Origin: Cristatella mucedo
Taxonomy: Eukaryota; Bryozoa; Phylactolaemata; Cristatellidae
Assembly (NCBI GenBank): GCA_009760855.2
Contig: WPIO01000015.1
Coordinates: 4,669,001-4,733,000, forward strand
Direction: 5' to 3'
DNA: 64,000 nucleotides
The position numbers were made by a program, and so were the translations under genes. This document shows positions 1 through 12,032 of this stretch, piece after piece. The notes under the pieces are model-generated. The model searched no databases. It saw only the letters and a list, made by a program, of their open reading frames with translations, and was not told where the DNA came from. Numbering within the stretch: position 1 is the first letter of the stretch; every line of letters starts with the position of its first letter.

Positions 1-199
1 ATGGGTTAGGCTTTCAGTTTTCTGAGTAGCACTTGGTTTTCCCATAACTGTTAATTTGGTCTTACTGTTATTCACTTTGACGAAGTTGGCTGCTAGACAA
101 GGGCTAATGTAGGGCAATACAAGCTGCAATCGAGTTCGGACAGCTTGAGGTTTCGTAAGGTAGTGGGAGATCAAAGCACATGTACAGCTTGTCTGTCAT

Positions 200-336
200 C
201 TGCCGAGCTGGTTAAGGTGCTCGCCCTGACCAAGGTCTGGCCGAGGTCGTTAGCTGGAGCCCTGATGCACATGTGAAGCACCTAAATAGAAGGAAAGTTT
301 TCTTAGGGCACTATGCAAATTAATTATATATAATCT
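200..336 (+). mobile_element. SINE A, tRNA-derived
   Basis: The head has an A-box-like gagctggttaaggtgctcg and a degenerate B box, followed by the family 3' motif (gaagcacctaaatagaagg ... ttcttagggcactatgcaaa) and an A/T-rich tail. A LINE A fragment abuts its 3' end. Confidence 0.75.
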
Positions 337-405
337 GCATGCAAGTGAAAGCCCTGATTGTTCTCGGCGATTAAGTCGGCAAGAGTGAGAGTGTAAATTG
401 CAAAA
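336..405 (-). mobile_element. LINE A reverse transcriptase fragment
   Basis: The minus strand resembles the RT segment just before the YADD motif (TLPLAD ... GFH) seen in the larger copies near 18.4 kb and 47.1 kb. It is a 70-bp relic cut by the adjacent SINE A and the 13-bp array. Confidence 0.55.
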
Positions 406-424
406 AGAAGCTCAAGACCTCAAG

Positions 425-554
425 TGGATCCCTGCAGTGGATCCCTGCAGTGGATCCCTGCAGTGGATCCCTGCAGTGGATCCCTGCAGTGGATCCCTGC
501 AGTGGATCCCTGCAGTGGATCCCTGCAGTGGATCCCTGCAGTGGATCCCTGCAC
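425..554. repeat. 13-bp tandem repeat containing BamHI and PstI sites
   Basis: About ten near-perfect copies of gtggatccctgca. Each unit contains GGATCC and each junction creates CTGCAG. The 13-bp period is not a multiple of three, so the open frames across it on both strands are artefacts of the repeat. Confidence 0.95.
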
Positions 555-684
555 GGTCTTTTAATGCAGATGCACTTGCTGCTCGTTAGCCCCTGCACAG
601 TGATTCCTCTGGGAGATCATCTCTCCTGACCTTACAGTTCGATTTGGACCAGACTGAGTGGGTGTTTTGATTAACACAATGGCC

Positions 685-944
685 CTGCCAATTATGACAG
701 CATTTAGTGGGTCCCTGTGATTCGTCCTTTATGTGCTTATGCATGCTGACACTGTGCATGCTGCCACTAACCGCGCTTGCATGCTGACCCTGGGCATGTC
801 ATCCCTAACCATGTTTTTCGTGTTGTTTATCAAGTATCATACCACTCACTATTCGTCCGTGTTTCCTTTGCAGCAAATGTAAGGTGCCTAGAAAGAAATT
901 GAGTTCTCTGAAGGCGCTTTAACAAGTGCATTATTATTATTACT
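685..944 (+). mobile_element. LINE A 3' end
   Basis: It begins at the last codons of the LINE ORF (TAFSG reading to a stop), then the 3' UTR with its repeated gcatgctgac phrases, the hairpin gtgcctagaaagaaattgag / tctgaaggcgctt, and a short ATT tail. Confidence 0.85.
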
Positions 945-1236
945 AACCCAGTGCAACAATTCACTACCGTCGTGCAAACCTCATACATCTGCGGTGCTGT
1001 GTAATAAATCTCCTCATCTGTCAAGGGGGTGTGTTGGGAAGGCTGGCGTAATTCTCGTGCCCCCCCCCCCTTTAGGGTAATGCCCTTGGAGGCTGGAGCC
1101 AGAGAAGGGAAGGGACGGACAAGTAAGCAACGTGACCTTGTAGTGCTTGGCGCACACTTCTACGAATGACAGCTGTTCAGTGGCAAAATTGTTAGATTTT
1201 ATAAATTTCTACCAGTGTGAAACTGAGCCATGCTTG

Positions 1237-1545
1237 ATAATAATAATAATAATAATAATAATAATTATAATTCACTTGATAAAGCGCCCTCAGAGAACTT
1301 AATCTCTCTAGGCACTTTACATTTGCTGTAAAGTGAAATGCAATTGAATGGTAAGTAAAATCATGCTTGGAAAACAAACGAAATGAATAATATGGTTAGG
1401 GGTGACATGCACAGGGTCAGCATGCAAATGTGGTTAGTGGCAGCATGCACAGTGTCACCACGCATAAGCACATCAAAGACGAATCACAGGGACCCACTAA
1501 ATGCTGTCCTAAATAGGTGTGTTTTTAGGTTCCTTTTATATCAGT
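1237..1545 (-). mobile_element. LINE A 3' end, minus strand
   Basis: Read on the minus strand: end of the ORF, UTR, hairpin, and an ATT tail that appears as the TAA run at 1238-1265. It is well preserved. Confidence 0.85.
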
Positions 1546-2055
1546 ATAGTGTGGAGATACATTCTGTTCTTTCCTGGGCTACTACTGAGCCAGTGTTGGC
1601 ATCAGTGGCATAAGAAAAATACCCTATTCCCGGATGTGTACATACTCACGAACATGAGATTACTTCGAGGCAACAATTATCACGAGTTTTGGCGATCGAA
1701 CGCGTTATTTTGGTTAACTAAGCATTCCTCAATAATTCCATTCTGCCGAGTCTTTCTATTAGTGCAGCAGGCCTTAAAAACACCGAGTCAGAAGCCGTAG
1801 ACCCGGCAGGGAGATGGTGCGAGTTCTGACCGTGTGACCTGTGTCACTTCCATTTTCATATAAAGATCGCTTGCACTTGTTGCTCCGATCACTGATCATC
1901 CGATCACCGTCGCTCGTCTCGAGCGATCAAGAATTTAATGGCCGGCACCGTTTGCCTGCCTTGCCTGCTCGACTATTCTACTAGCGGCATACTCGAGGCA
2001 GCACTAAAAAGTTGTACAACTTTGTGCCTGAACGTACTCGAACGTTTGTTTCCAG
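1546..2055. other. sequence upstream of the first readable THOC5 exon
   Basis: No upstream THOC5 exon is recognisable here: no frame gives the expected N-terminal coiled coil before a donor. The stretch contains no repeat I recognise. It should be intronic, or 5' leader if the ATG at 2056 were the real start. Confidence 0.4.
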
Positions 2056-2169
2056 ATGGCCGAGGTGGCAGAGAACCGGATCCACGGCTCACTGCAGTTC
2101 CTCGTCCTGCGCAAGCTCAATAGGCTGGCGCACCTGCGCTGCGGCAAGGCGCGGGAAGCTACGGGCGAG
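2056..2169 (+). CDS. THOC5: THOC5 exon a (coiled-coil region)
   Basis: The frame reads [20 protein letters not shown] then [18 protein letters not shown], matching the human [21 protein letters not shown] region. The acceptor is tttgtttccag ending at 2055 and the donor gtgcgt starts at 2170; the exon ends in phase 0. An ATG follows the acceptor directly, but homologues have about 70 residues upstream, so this is probably an internal exon and the ATG is coincidental or an alternative start. Confidence 0.88.
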
Positions 2170-3150
2170 GTGCGTGCACATGTTCGCTGGTGGCGGCTGC
2201 CACGGCAGCCGTGACCTTGACTGTGACTGCTGCGCTTTATTTCGGCCGCGCGAGATGCGCTCGCCTGCCCGCTCGGCACGGCCACCGAACGCACGCTCGC
2301 CCGCGACGATTCGTAGACGCGGAACAAGATCGACCAGTACAACCTGCAGCTTCAGAACCTTCTGTACGAGGCGAACCACCTGCAGAAAGAAATAAACAAG
2401 TGCCTGGAGTTCAGGTGCAAGAGCCTCTCGATCGCGCTGCTGCTGCTGCCAGTGCTGCTGCTGCTGCCACTGCTTTTTATGCTCTTGTTCATATCCACTG
2501 GCCGCTGATTGGACAGGTCAAAGGACGAGGAGCTGGAGCTCGTCAGCATCGAGGAAATGTACCGATCGGCACCCGAGGAGATCTCCAAGCCGGTGGGGCG
2601 CTCGGCTTTGCTGCTGCGTCCACTTTTTCTCCACCTTTATTCTCTTACACTCATTTCCCACTTCCAGACGAGTAAGCTGCGCTGGCAGACCGCACGTCCG
2701 AGTGGCAGTGACATTCGTCACTGTTAGCCCGATCGTTGCACGTCTGGCAGTGTGCTGTTCTTTCGTGTGGAAGGGGTTCTTGCGCCACGTGCTGTTATAA
2801 ATCGTCGCGTGTCGCGAGCCATCATGCCCGCTTGCCCCTCCTGCCGAACATTTTGCCTTTCCTCGGCCACCGCCGTGTGCGGCAGTGCCACCGATTTTAA
2901 CTGTGCAGGAAGGGCAAAGTCCTGCTGCTGTGGTGGGGGGGGGGGGAAGGTTAAGCAGAGAGGATATGGCCGACCAATACCGAACCTCAGAGAGCTGCTG
3001 GGGCTGCCATGTATCGCGATGCTGGCTTGTTAAGGTGCTGCTTCGCGACTTGAGCGACCCCTGGCCGTTGTATTGATTCCTAAAAGTCGCATCGGTGCCT
3101 GCTGGCATGCGTTGTGAGCTCGGTTCGCTGCTGCTGCTGCTGCTGCTGCA

Positions 3151-3185
<35 letters not shown>

Positions 3186-3216
3186 AGCTGCTGCTGCTGC
3201 TGCTGCTGCTGCTGCA

Positions 3217-3269
<53 letters not shown>

Positions 3270-6200
3270 TCGCATGTTTCCCTAGCTGCGCGAAAGTCCG
3301 CACACCGATTGGCTGTAAATATGATGCCGGCCTGGCTTAACCGTCTTCGTTCGAGCGAGCAGGGCGTGACGGTCAACAATCCTCACGAACAGAGAAAGGC
3401 TCAGCTGGACTGGGAGCTCGAGCAGAGAAAGCGGTATGGGAGCATTGCCGTCACTGACCGTTGCCCTCGGCTCGTCTGCTGCTGCTCGTCCGCGAGCCTC
3501 GATCGCACGCACGCAGGCGCGTCCTCCTTCCCCCCCCCTGCAAGTTAGGAGGCGGTGCGAGTGCGCCAGCTACATAGCGTGCTGGCTTGCGCTGCTCTGC
3601 TTCGTCGTCCGACCCGTCGTATCTCCCCGCTTGCTGATCGTTATACCCCCTTGTCTCTTGCTGGTCGAGCCTATCGCGTCGCTCGAGTGGCTTTGGCAGA
3701 CAGCTGCGCTGGCTGCCACTGTAGCTGCAGTCACCGCTGGTCTTCGGCGCGCAGAAATCCACCGCATCGCCACCGACCCTTATGACGAACATGGTCACTA
3801 CGTATGAGTACGCATTACTCTAGAACAGTCCTCTTCATGACGCCAGTTCATCCACTGCCACCGCTCAGGGAGAGCATATCCCTACCGAGCATCGCGATCC
3901 AGCGCGGCAGTGCGCACCGCGCCCACTCTCCCCACGTGACGCGTTCGCCCATGAGCTCGGCTTCCTATTTTCTTGTCTCGCAGTCTGATGACACAACTGG
4001 ATGAGGCCAGGAAGGATAAGGAAGAGACGGCCAGAGCAGTCAAGACGAAGCAGGAACACCTGAGCAGCCTCAGGCCTAAGCTGGCGGCAGCTCTGCAGGT
4101 GCTGCTGTCGCTAGCCGAGCGCAGCTGCAAGCGAGGCTGCGGCCAGGCTGCAGGCTCACCTGAGGCAGCCAGCCGCTCCGCTCTGCTCTGGTGCTGCACT
4201 CCTGGCGCTACGTAACGGCGCCCTTCCCGGGGGGTTCCGTGTCAGTGCTGCTCCCTGAGTGCCTCCCCTAAAATGGATGTGTCGCCGGTGGCACCTGTGT
4301 GCTGTGACGGAGAAAACAAATGGAGGTCGGGTGTGCTTTTGAAGAGTGTCGCCACCAACCGTTGGTCGAGCTTCCCACGTGACTCGGCACGTGCTTGGCT
4401 AGAGGGGGCTCCTCCCTTGGCCAAGAAGATCAGCCACCTACTACAGTGGTCAGTTGACACGATTCGTCTTTTTGCTCTCTGATCTGCTGCTGGATGTTTG
4501 ACCCGCCGTAAAAAAAAAAAAAAAAATGCTAGCTGAGAGGAGAGAGGGGAACGGAGTGGATTGCACACCTCTAGGCCCCCTACAGCTGGTGACGTGGTGG
4601 ACCGTGATGGCACACTAGGTAAAGCGGTTGCTTTTCACGACCACCACGGTCCCGAGGTCGTGGGTTCGAATGCTGGGGCCGACGATTCCTCTATATCGCC
4701 ATAGCTAGCGGTGATGATAGCCGTAAAGGCTCTTATGTCGCTCTACAAAAGAGGCTGTTTAATCCGCCAGTAAAAAATGTGTAAAAAGTAGCTGGCAGCT
4801 GTGTCGTTGATTAAATCTACATACGTCAGCCTCGTGTCCCCTGGCGAAGGCTGCTAGCTTCGATGGCTCCGGGTCTTGTAGCGGCTACGTTTCAACCCTG
4901 ACCCAACAGGGTTGACGTCGGCCTAGCTTCTGCACATCTGGCTGCTGCACTGCTTCAGCAGCGTTTGCCGTCTTGCACGTTCTCTCAGACCCTCAGGGAC
5001 ACTGGTGTAGCTCTTTCCTACTTCTGAGCAGAGACTGAAGGGAGCCGCAACACGTGCCTCGACTTCGAGAAACTCACATCCATCTGCATTACTTGTGCAG
5101 CAGCCATATCTGCTCTCCGGCTGCAGGCTTCAGCTCTTCCCCCCCCCCCGTTCTACGTACTTGCGTTGGCCGTTCTTCCAACGCCTTTGCGGTGGCTAGT
5201 CATTGTTGGTGAGCTGTGCTGGCACACTCGATAAGGCGGTTGCTCTTCACGACCTCTGTCCCTAGGTCGTGGGTTCGAATCCTGCGGTGGACGATCCTTT
5301 ATTGCTGCAGCATGCCGAGTTGATAGCCTTTAAGGCTCTTCTGTTCATATACAAAAAGAGGCTGTTAAAATCAGATTGCATTTTTGTTATTATCGTGTGT
5401 ACGAGCTGAATGCTGTCTGCTACTGAGCGAGTGTGCACAGAAATCCTCTGAGGCTTTTGGTGCGTTGGAGAAATTTCTCCGGTGGGGCTTCTCACACTTC
5501 ATTCATCTCTTTGGCTGTGTGGAGTTGCGGACGGGAAATACGTATGCATTTATTGCCGAGCTGGTTTGGGCCTCAAGTTGAGGTGCTCGCCCCGATCAAG
5601 GTCAAGGTAAATGCAGTTTCGAGGTCTTGGGTTCGAGCTCTGTGGCATATATGAAGCGCCTGAACAGAAATTAAGTTCTCTAAGGAACTCAACAAATGAG
5701 GAATATATTATCTTTAAGGAACCGTGCCAGAGCAGCGGTGGAGGCAGCAACGAGCTGTCGCCGGAGCACCGGTAGCGCTGTCGTTGCTTGCTCTCACAGC
5801 TGCTCTTGCTGTAGTTGCGATGCTCTGCAGCTGCAGCCGGCGATGACCTCGGACTTCCGCTTTCTTCTACAGTGGTCGCATTATTATTCTTTGCAGGCCA
5901 CGCGTCCGGTGCAGGATTTCCTGGGGCTGCACGTTGACGACACCATTGAGCAGCACACTGCCGCCCGCTGCCTGCCCGAGCCCCTGTATGTCCTCTATCG
6001 GCAGACGTCTGCGTACGCCGTGGCGTGCAAAGGTCAGTGGTCTGCTGAAAAAGTTTCAGTTTATTGCGCACGTACGTGGAAGATGGCTGCCGTGTGCAGC
6101 AGTGCTTTAAAGACCGTGTGCAGCAGTGCTTTAAAGACCGTGTGCAGCAGTGCTTTAAAGACGTCTGGCGGCCCCTGCCCTTGGCTGAGTGTCACGCGAA

Positions 6201-9200
6201 AATGCGGATCAGATTGTCAGTGTGAGCTGTTTAATTTTCCTTCGCTTGGTCTCGCTTTTCTTATCTTGGTCTCGATGTGTTCTTTCATAATTTACTTGCA
6301 ACAAGATTTGATGCTGCAGTGCCTGCATGTCAGTCTCATGAAGTTGTGCTGCTGCCAGATCAGAGAAGTCCTCTTTCTGCCTTGATTCAGACCCGAACAG
6401 CAGTGACCCCTATAATAATAGTAATATTAATACATTTGCATGGCACCCTCAGAGAACTTAATCTCTTTCTAGGCACTTCACATATGGTGCAAAGGAAGCA
6501 TGATCGAATGGTTAGTGGTAGCATGCTCAATGACAGCAAGCATAAAGCATGGTTAGAGGTGACATGCGCAGGGTCAGCAAGCAAATATGGTTAGTGGTAG
6601 CATGCAAATAGGGTTAGTAGCAGCATGCACAGTGTCAGCACGCATAAGCACACAAAGGACGAATCACAGGGACCCACTAAATGCTGTCACAAGTAAATGA
6701 GTTTTTAGCTTCTTTTTAAATGTCAGGGTTGTCGTGACGCCAGGCGGAAATGAGCTCTAGGCTTTGAAGGCATACGAACTAACGGCATGGTCTACAAAGG
6801 ATTTGAGGTTCGTACGAGGTGTAGGTAAACGACTAGATTCAGAAAAGCAGGTGGTACTATGCCTAGCCTCAAGGGGTACTAGATCTTATATGTATGCTAG
6901 AGCCAAAGAATGAAGGGACCTTGAAGTCGATGCGATGCTTGATTGGGAGCTAGTGCAGGTCGACGAGTAATGGTGTGATGTGGCAACTGCGCCGTTCACT
7001 ACAGACAAGCCTAGCTGCAGAGTTTTGCACAAGCTGTAAGCACCTGATTGCACAGGAGGCCGGTGGACCAGCAAGAACTGAGTTACAGAAATCGAGACGG
7101 GATGTCTCAAATGCGTGGACCAATTTCGATGTAGTATCCCTGTCTAAATAAGCCCGACTTTTAGCAATGTTACTTAGCTGAAAGTAGGCAGATGTATGAT
7201 CTTTGGATTTAAAAATTTACATTTACAAATGGATAATAGTAATAGCAAAGCATTTCTATAGAACCACAAGAAAACTAAATCCCTTCTAGGCACATCACTT
7301 ATGCTTGACAGCAAGCATGTTTGTCGGTTAGGGATAGCATTCAGCTATGCTGAGCTGGTTTGACCCAGTGGTTACGGTGAAGTCGGTTACCTCCGACCAA
7401 TGATCGTCGTCGTGGCATCGAGCCCTGTGGCATATGTGAAGCGCCTGAATAGAGATTAAGTCTCTTAAGGTGCTATACCAATGAATTGTATTATAATTAT
7501 TATGTTATTGTTTCAAGGTTCGTGTGTGCATCTACACCAATGGCTGATAAACGATCGGTTACCCCTGCTGCGATAGTGTTTGGAATGCTTGCTTGTCGCA
7601 GCAGTGGTCAAGCGTCATAGTCAGCTGTGCATGTTATCGTAGTAGCTCTCGTGCTTAAGAGGTGTCTTATGAAGACAACATGATGAGGTTCAGTAGAGAT
7701 TCCGTGCGCGCTCACACTTTTTTCAAGTGTTTCTGCATCTTTCGATGATCTGCCACATACACTAGTATTATTATTATTACTATTTATATATATTTATATA
7801 TATTTATTTATATATATTATTATTATTACTATTTCGATGATCTGCCATGATGACTTCCCAATTTGAATACCATACGCGTGCCACATACACTAGTAGTCCC
7901 ACGTGTTTCCCTAGATTCCACGATATGTGTTCGGGTCGAGGGCGACATGGAAGCTGCGAGAGCAACGCAGACATCGCAGCCAGAAGAAGGTATGGCACGT
8001 GAGAAAAATGCCTGCTTATCCGGCTGCTGAAAGCTCCATAGTGCTGCCCTGCCCCCTGGCTATTGCTTCTGTCTGTCTATCATGTAGATGACGACAGCGA
8101 TAGCGAGCAGGAGGAGAGCGAGCAACGCAAATCGGTAAGATCAGGCAACTCGTCTCATGCGAGTACTGCTGCCACGTGGGATTTGGTGGCAGCAGGGGGG
8201 GTTAGGGTGGGTGGTGATAAGTGCAGGGGCGCTACGATCTTGCCCTTTCGTGGCCCTTGGGATTTTGTCTGAGGGCTCCGAGGTAGTTGTCTTGTCAGTG
8301 CTGTCTTGCTGCCTTTCTGTCCGTAGAAGCATCGAAGGAAGACAATCAGCAGCAAGACCGAGTCTCGTCGCGATCGGGCAACGAAGAGACATCCTCTTTT
8401 TGTCGAGCTGAAGCTGCACTGCGCTGGTGAGCCACGCGCGCTACACACCTCATCACAGATGGCGTGCATGCAGATTCGCCGTGGCGCAGCAAAGCAGCGT
8501 GGATTTAGCAGGAGCCGGCTGCCTGCGGCTGTCCGTCACGGCCACCAACAGAGCCAGGCTGCTGTGCACTTGCAGTGGTGAGGGAGGAGGCTGTCGACCA
8601 CTCAGTGAGCTCGATGCAGCGATGGTGCACCGGCTGGGCTGGGCTGGGCTGGAGGGCTGGAGCAGGTGCTGCCATCGAGGCACTAGTTTCGCCGTGCCAC
8701 TAGTTCAGCGAAGCACTTTGGCCCGCAGTCTGCCCTGCTGGACGCGCTCTGTGCACGTGCTGTTAGTGTGTCTTGGCTGTCTGCCTGCGTGCCTGGTGTG
8801 TCCTCCGTACTGTGCCTGGTGTGTCCTCCGTACTGCTGCCATTCATGCCCAGACTGTCTGAGTTACTGTCCGGCAGTGCAGCCACCCACCGGCTGTTCCT
8901 AATATCTGCACATTTCGAATGATTGCTCAAGTGCCAATGCCTACCTATGTTTTGAGCTGTTCGGTGGTTGTCTATATCCGGACATCGGGCAGGACTGATA
9001 GGAGGGAGGGGGTCGCATCTATAATTACACATTGTAAATATAGATTGGGCTAGTTACTCCCCGAGTCAAGAAATCCAGTTACCCCGAGTTAAAATTAGTG
9101 CTGGTCGATTTTGAGCCAGCTTGATGGCACCTGGGCTAATTAATGCCCATGGCATGACTGTGATGGTTTTGAGGTATTTGGCTTCACTCCTAATTACGAC

Positions 9201-11933
9201 CTTCCACCTGAGGCACTTCTAAGGCAACCTGCTGTCACACCTGCCTAGTTTCTAATGGATCTTTCGAATTTTGGGTGGGTGATGCTTGCCTAGAAGTGGC
9301 ATTTAATGAGGTCGGTTTGCAACCAGCTTGCTGGCTCAGCCAAATAGGTCTGGTAGACTCCCTGTCACGATGGCAGTGCGCTCTATCAATTTTTAATGTG
9401 CTTTCCATCTTTTTCGTAGAGAGCTCCCTTTTGACCGTGCAGTTCTTCTACGTCACCGCGCTGAGCATTGTAACGGTGAAAGCCACGTTCGAACGCGGGC
9501 CAGCGATAGCAGGCACCAGCACTGCCTCTGATGCCGTGTGCTCCGGGTAAGCATGGATGTGCATTGCATTGCTCGGCATCCTCCGCGACTGTCATGGAGG
9601 AGGGCGATGCCTGGGCCTGCCCACCGCTGCCTGCTGCGCCTCAGGCAGCCGCCGCTGTCGCTTGCAGTGACCTGCTGACGGCGGAAGCCATGCTGCACTC
9701 GCTGTATCCGCACGACACTGGCGGCGAGTCGCCCAATCCTGCCAGTGAGTTCGAGCTGCCCAAGCTGGGGTGAGTGTTGCGAAGCGCGCCGCCGAATCGC
9801 CCGCGCTCGGCCTCCCACCCCGGCCGGCCTAAGGTGCCAATTCGTTCTGTCACTTGGTCTCTTCTCCTCAAGGCTCAGCTCGATCGCCAGCCTCGTGCCC
9901 GAGCTGGGCCGACCGTACGTGTGGGCGCAGAAGCTCGCCGGCCTTCAGTTCCTGGGCCCTTCGTCTGCAGCATCAGCAGCCGCCACCGACCAGGTGGCGC
10001 CACCTCCACAGCAGCAGCAGCAGCCGCTGCTCGTCACCTCCGATGGCGCGAGCTGCGTGGAGGAGACCCTGCGCCGCCTGAGGCGCCGCGTCTGCGCTCG
10101 GCTGTCGCTCTACGGGCAGCTGAACGCTCTCGGTAAACGACGACGAGAGCAAAGCCGAGCGGGAGTGCCGGCACCTCCCCGCGTCCCCCCTCAGCGCCTC
10201 GCCGCGAATCGGCTGTCACCCTGGCAGCCGAGCAGGCTGCTGCTCCTCGGAGCAGGGCAGCCGGCCGCTCACGCGCGCATTGGCCCCTCCTGCCCTTGAG
10301 CGCGCCGGCGACAATGCACCAATGCTCAGTCTGGCCGGTTGTGGCTCTTGCACGATTCGCCCGTCGACCGACCCTGCTCGGCCAATGCACCGTAAAGGTG
10401 ATGAAGAACACCGTGAACATGTCTCTCTCTCCTTCGACGCTTCGTGCTGTGCCTTCCACCTCGATCCTGTGCCAGCCCTTCCCCTTTTTGGCGGCCACTT
10501 TAGCCACCGCTGCGCCCTCCGAGCGCTGCTGACCGACTGCGCTCGCTTCGGCGGCCTTCGCTCGTGCATCTCGTGCTCGGCACTCGATCGATCCGTCGAT
10601 TCTTGGCCGCCGGCAGCCCGAGGGCACGACGCGGCCGCTGCGCCGGTGACACTCGGGGGGGGGGAGGGGGCCGCCCCTTGGCCGAGGTCGCGGCCTCACT
10701 TGGCCGTGCCGTCGCCCTTCACCTTGACTCGGTGCTCTGTAGAGAGAGGTGCGCTCACGCCTTCGCCACAGCTGGTCGCTCTTTTTCCGAGCAAGCCCAC
10801 GTCGGCCTCACTGAGGCGATGGACCCGGGGAACGATTGCCGACTTGCAGGTGAGAGCAGCAGAGGCGGTCGCCTGCGGCTCGCCGCCGGTTCAGCCAGGT
10901 GGCAAAGCGAGTGCAGCGCATCCACTCCGGGCAGCTCAGTCTCTCCTCATGCAGTCCGTGTGCTTTCAGAGTGTGCCTCACTTGGCTGAGCTTTTCAGCT
11001 GCGGCATATTGGGCGACGACGATCTGGTCTTCGTCGCCAACGTCCAGCGCGGACCTTGTAAGTCAAGCGTCAGCGCCTGCGACCGCGTTCTCGCACGCTT
11101 GGCCCCTCGATGGCATCCGATGGCTGTCCAAATCAGCTGGGCTTCTGCCGGACGACCGGTCTGTGCATTTGGGCGTGCGCACGCGACTGCCCAGTCTCGC
11201 ACGTGTTTGCGTAAGAGCGCGCGTAGCAGTGATGGCACTCCAAACACCCACCCATGCCTTTCCATGCCGCCCGAAGAGCCATCGGACTCTGGTCTCTGCC
11301 GTTCCATTTCATATAGTACGCACGCGCACACACACACACACACGCACATTTACACACTAGTTTTGCAGTAAGCAAGTGTTTATAGTCGATTGGCGAACAC
11401 TTGAAAGTGCTCATGGTTATCAGCCGCTGACGTGGTGCCAACGGGTTGGGGTAGGTGGCACCATTCTCCGCTGTGCATTCTACTTGTGATCTCTTGGCTG
11501 CAAGCACTTCAAAGGAGGTCCATGTAGTGGAGCACTGCAATCAGCCCTGCCGCTGTAGATGGCGGGCTGGGCTGATTTTTCATGATTTTTCCTTTCCCAT
11601 GGGAAAAGAGCGCCTCGGCAGTTGCTGTCACCTCTCCTCGCCGCCTTTCGACTGTTTCAGTCAAACTGACTGCACACGTCGTCGTCAGCCCCAGCTACCC
11701 GCACGTGGCGCCTTACTTCATCGTGGCTGTCGGCAGTGACAGTGCCGGCATGCGGACCAGGCTGAATGACGAGAATATCAAGGCAAGTCGGCGTTGACAC
11801 TCAGCTCCGATTGCTTGCTGCCACTTCTGTTGTTGATGTGTTCTTGCGTGAGCGCCACAAGACGAATGGAAAGCGCAGGAGACCTCATGCATGTTAGCAT
11901 GCGTGTGCAAACATGTCTGTGCGTGCGTGTGTA

Positions 11934-12032
<99 letters not shown>

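Larger units (their letters stand above)
4099..5896 (+). other. THOC5 intron carrying three SINE copies
   Basis: This 1.8-kb intron holds two SINE B copies (near 4596 and 5209) and one SINE A (near 5549), all in the sense orientation of the gene. Between them is unremarkable sequence with short poly-A and poly-C runs. No extra exon was recognised. Confidence 0.6.
6033..8087 (+). other. THOC5 intron with antisense LINE A and sense SINE A
   Basis: The intron begins with a 24-bp triple repeat, then carries a 5'-truncated LINE A on the minus strand (6413-7215), a second LINE A tail fragment, a SINE A (about 7345-7500) and a TAT-rich stretch near 7766-7830. No exon for the residues expected between AYAVAC and the acidic linker was found. 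Confidence 0.6.

Noticed and set aside
2518-3303. Poly-Ser/Gln/Ala/Leu open frames of 80-260 codons around the CTG tract
   Set aside because: They exist in several frames and both strands only because the triplet repeat lacks stops; the real coding exons here belong to THOC5.
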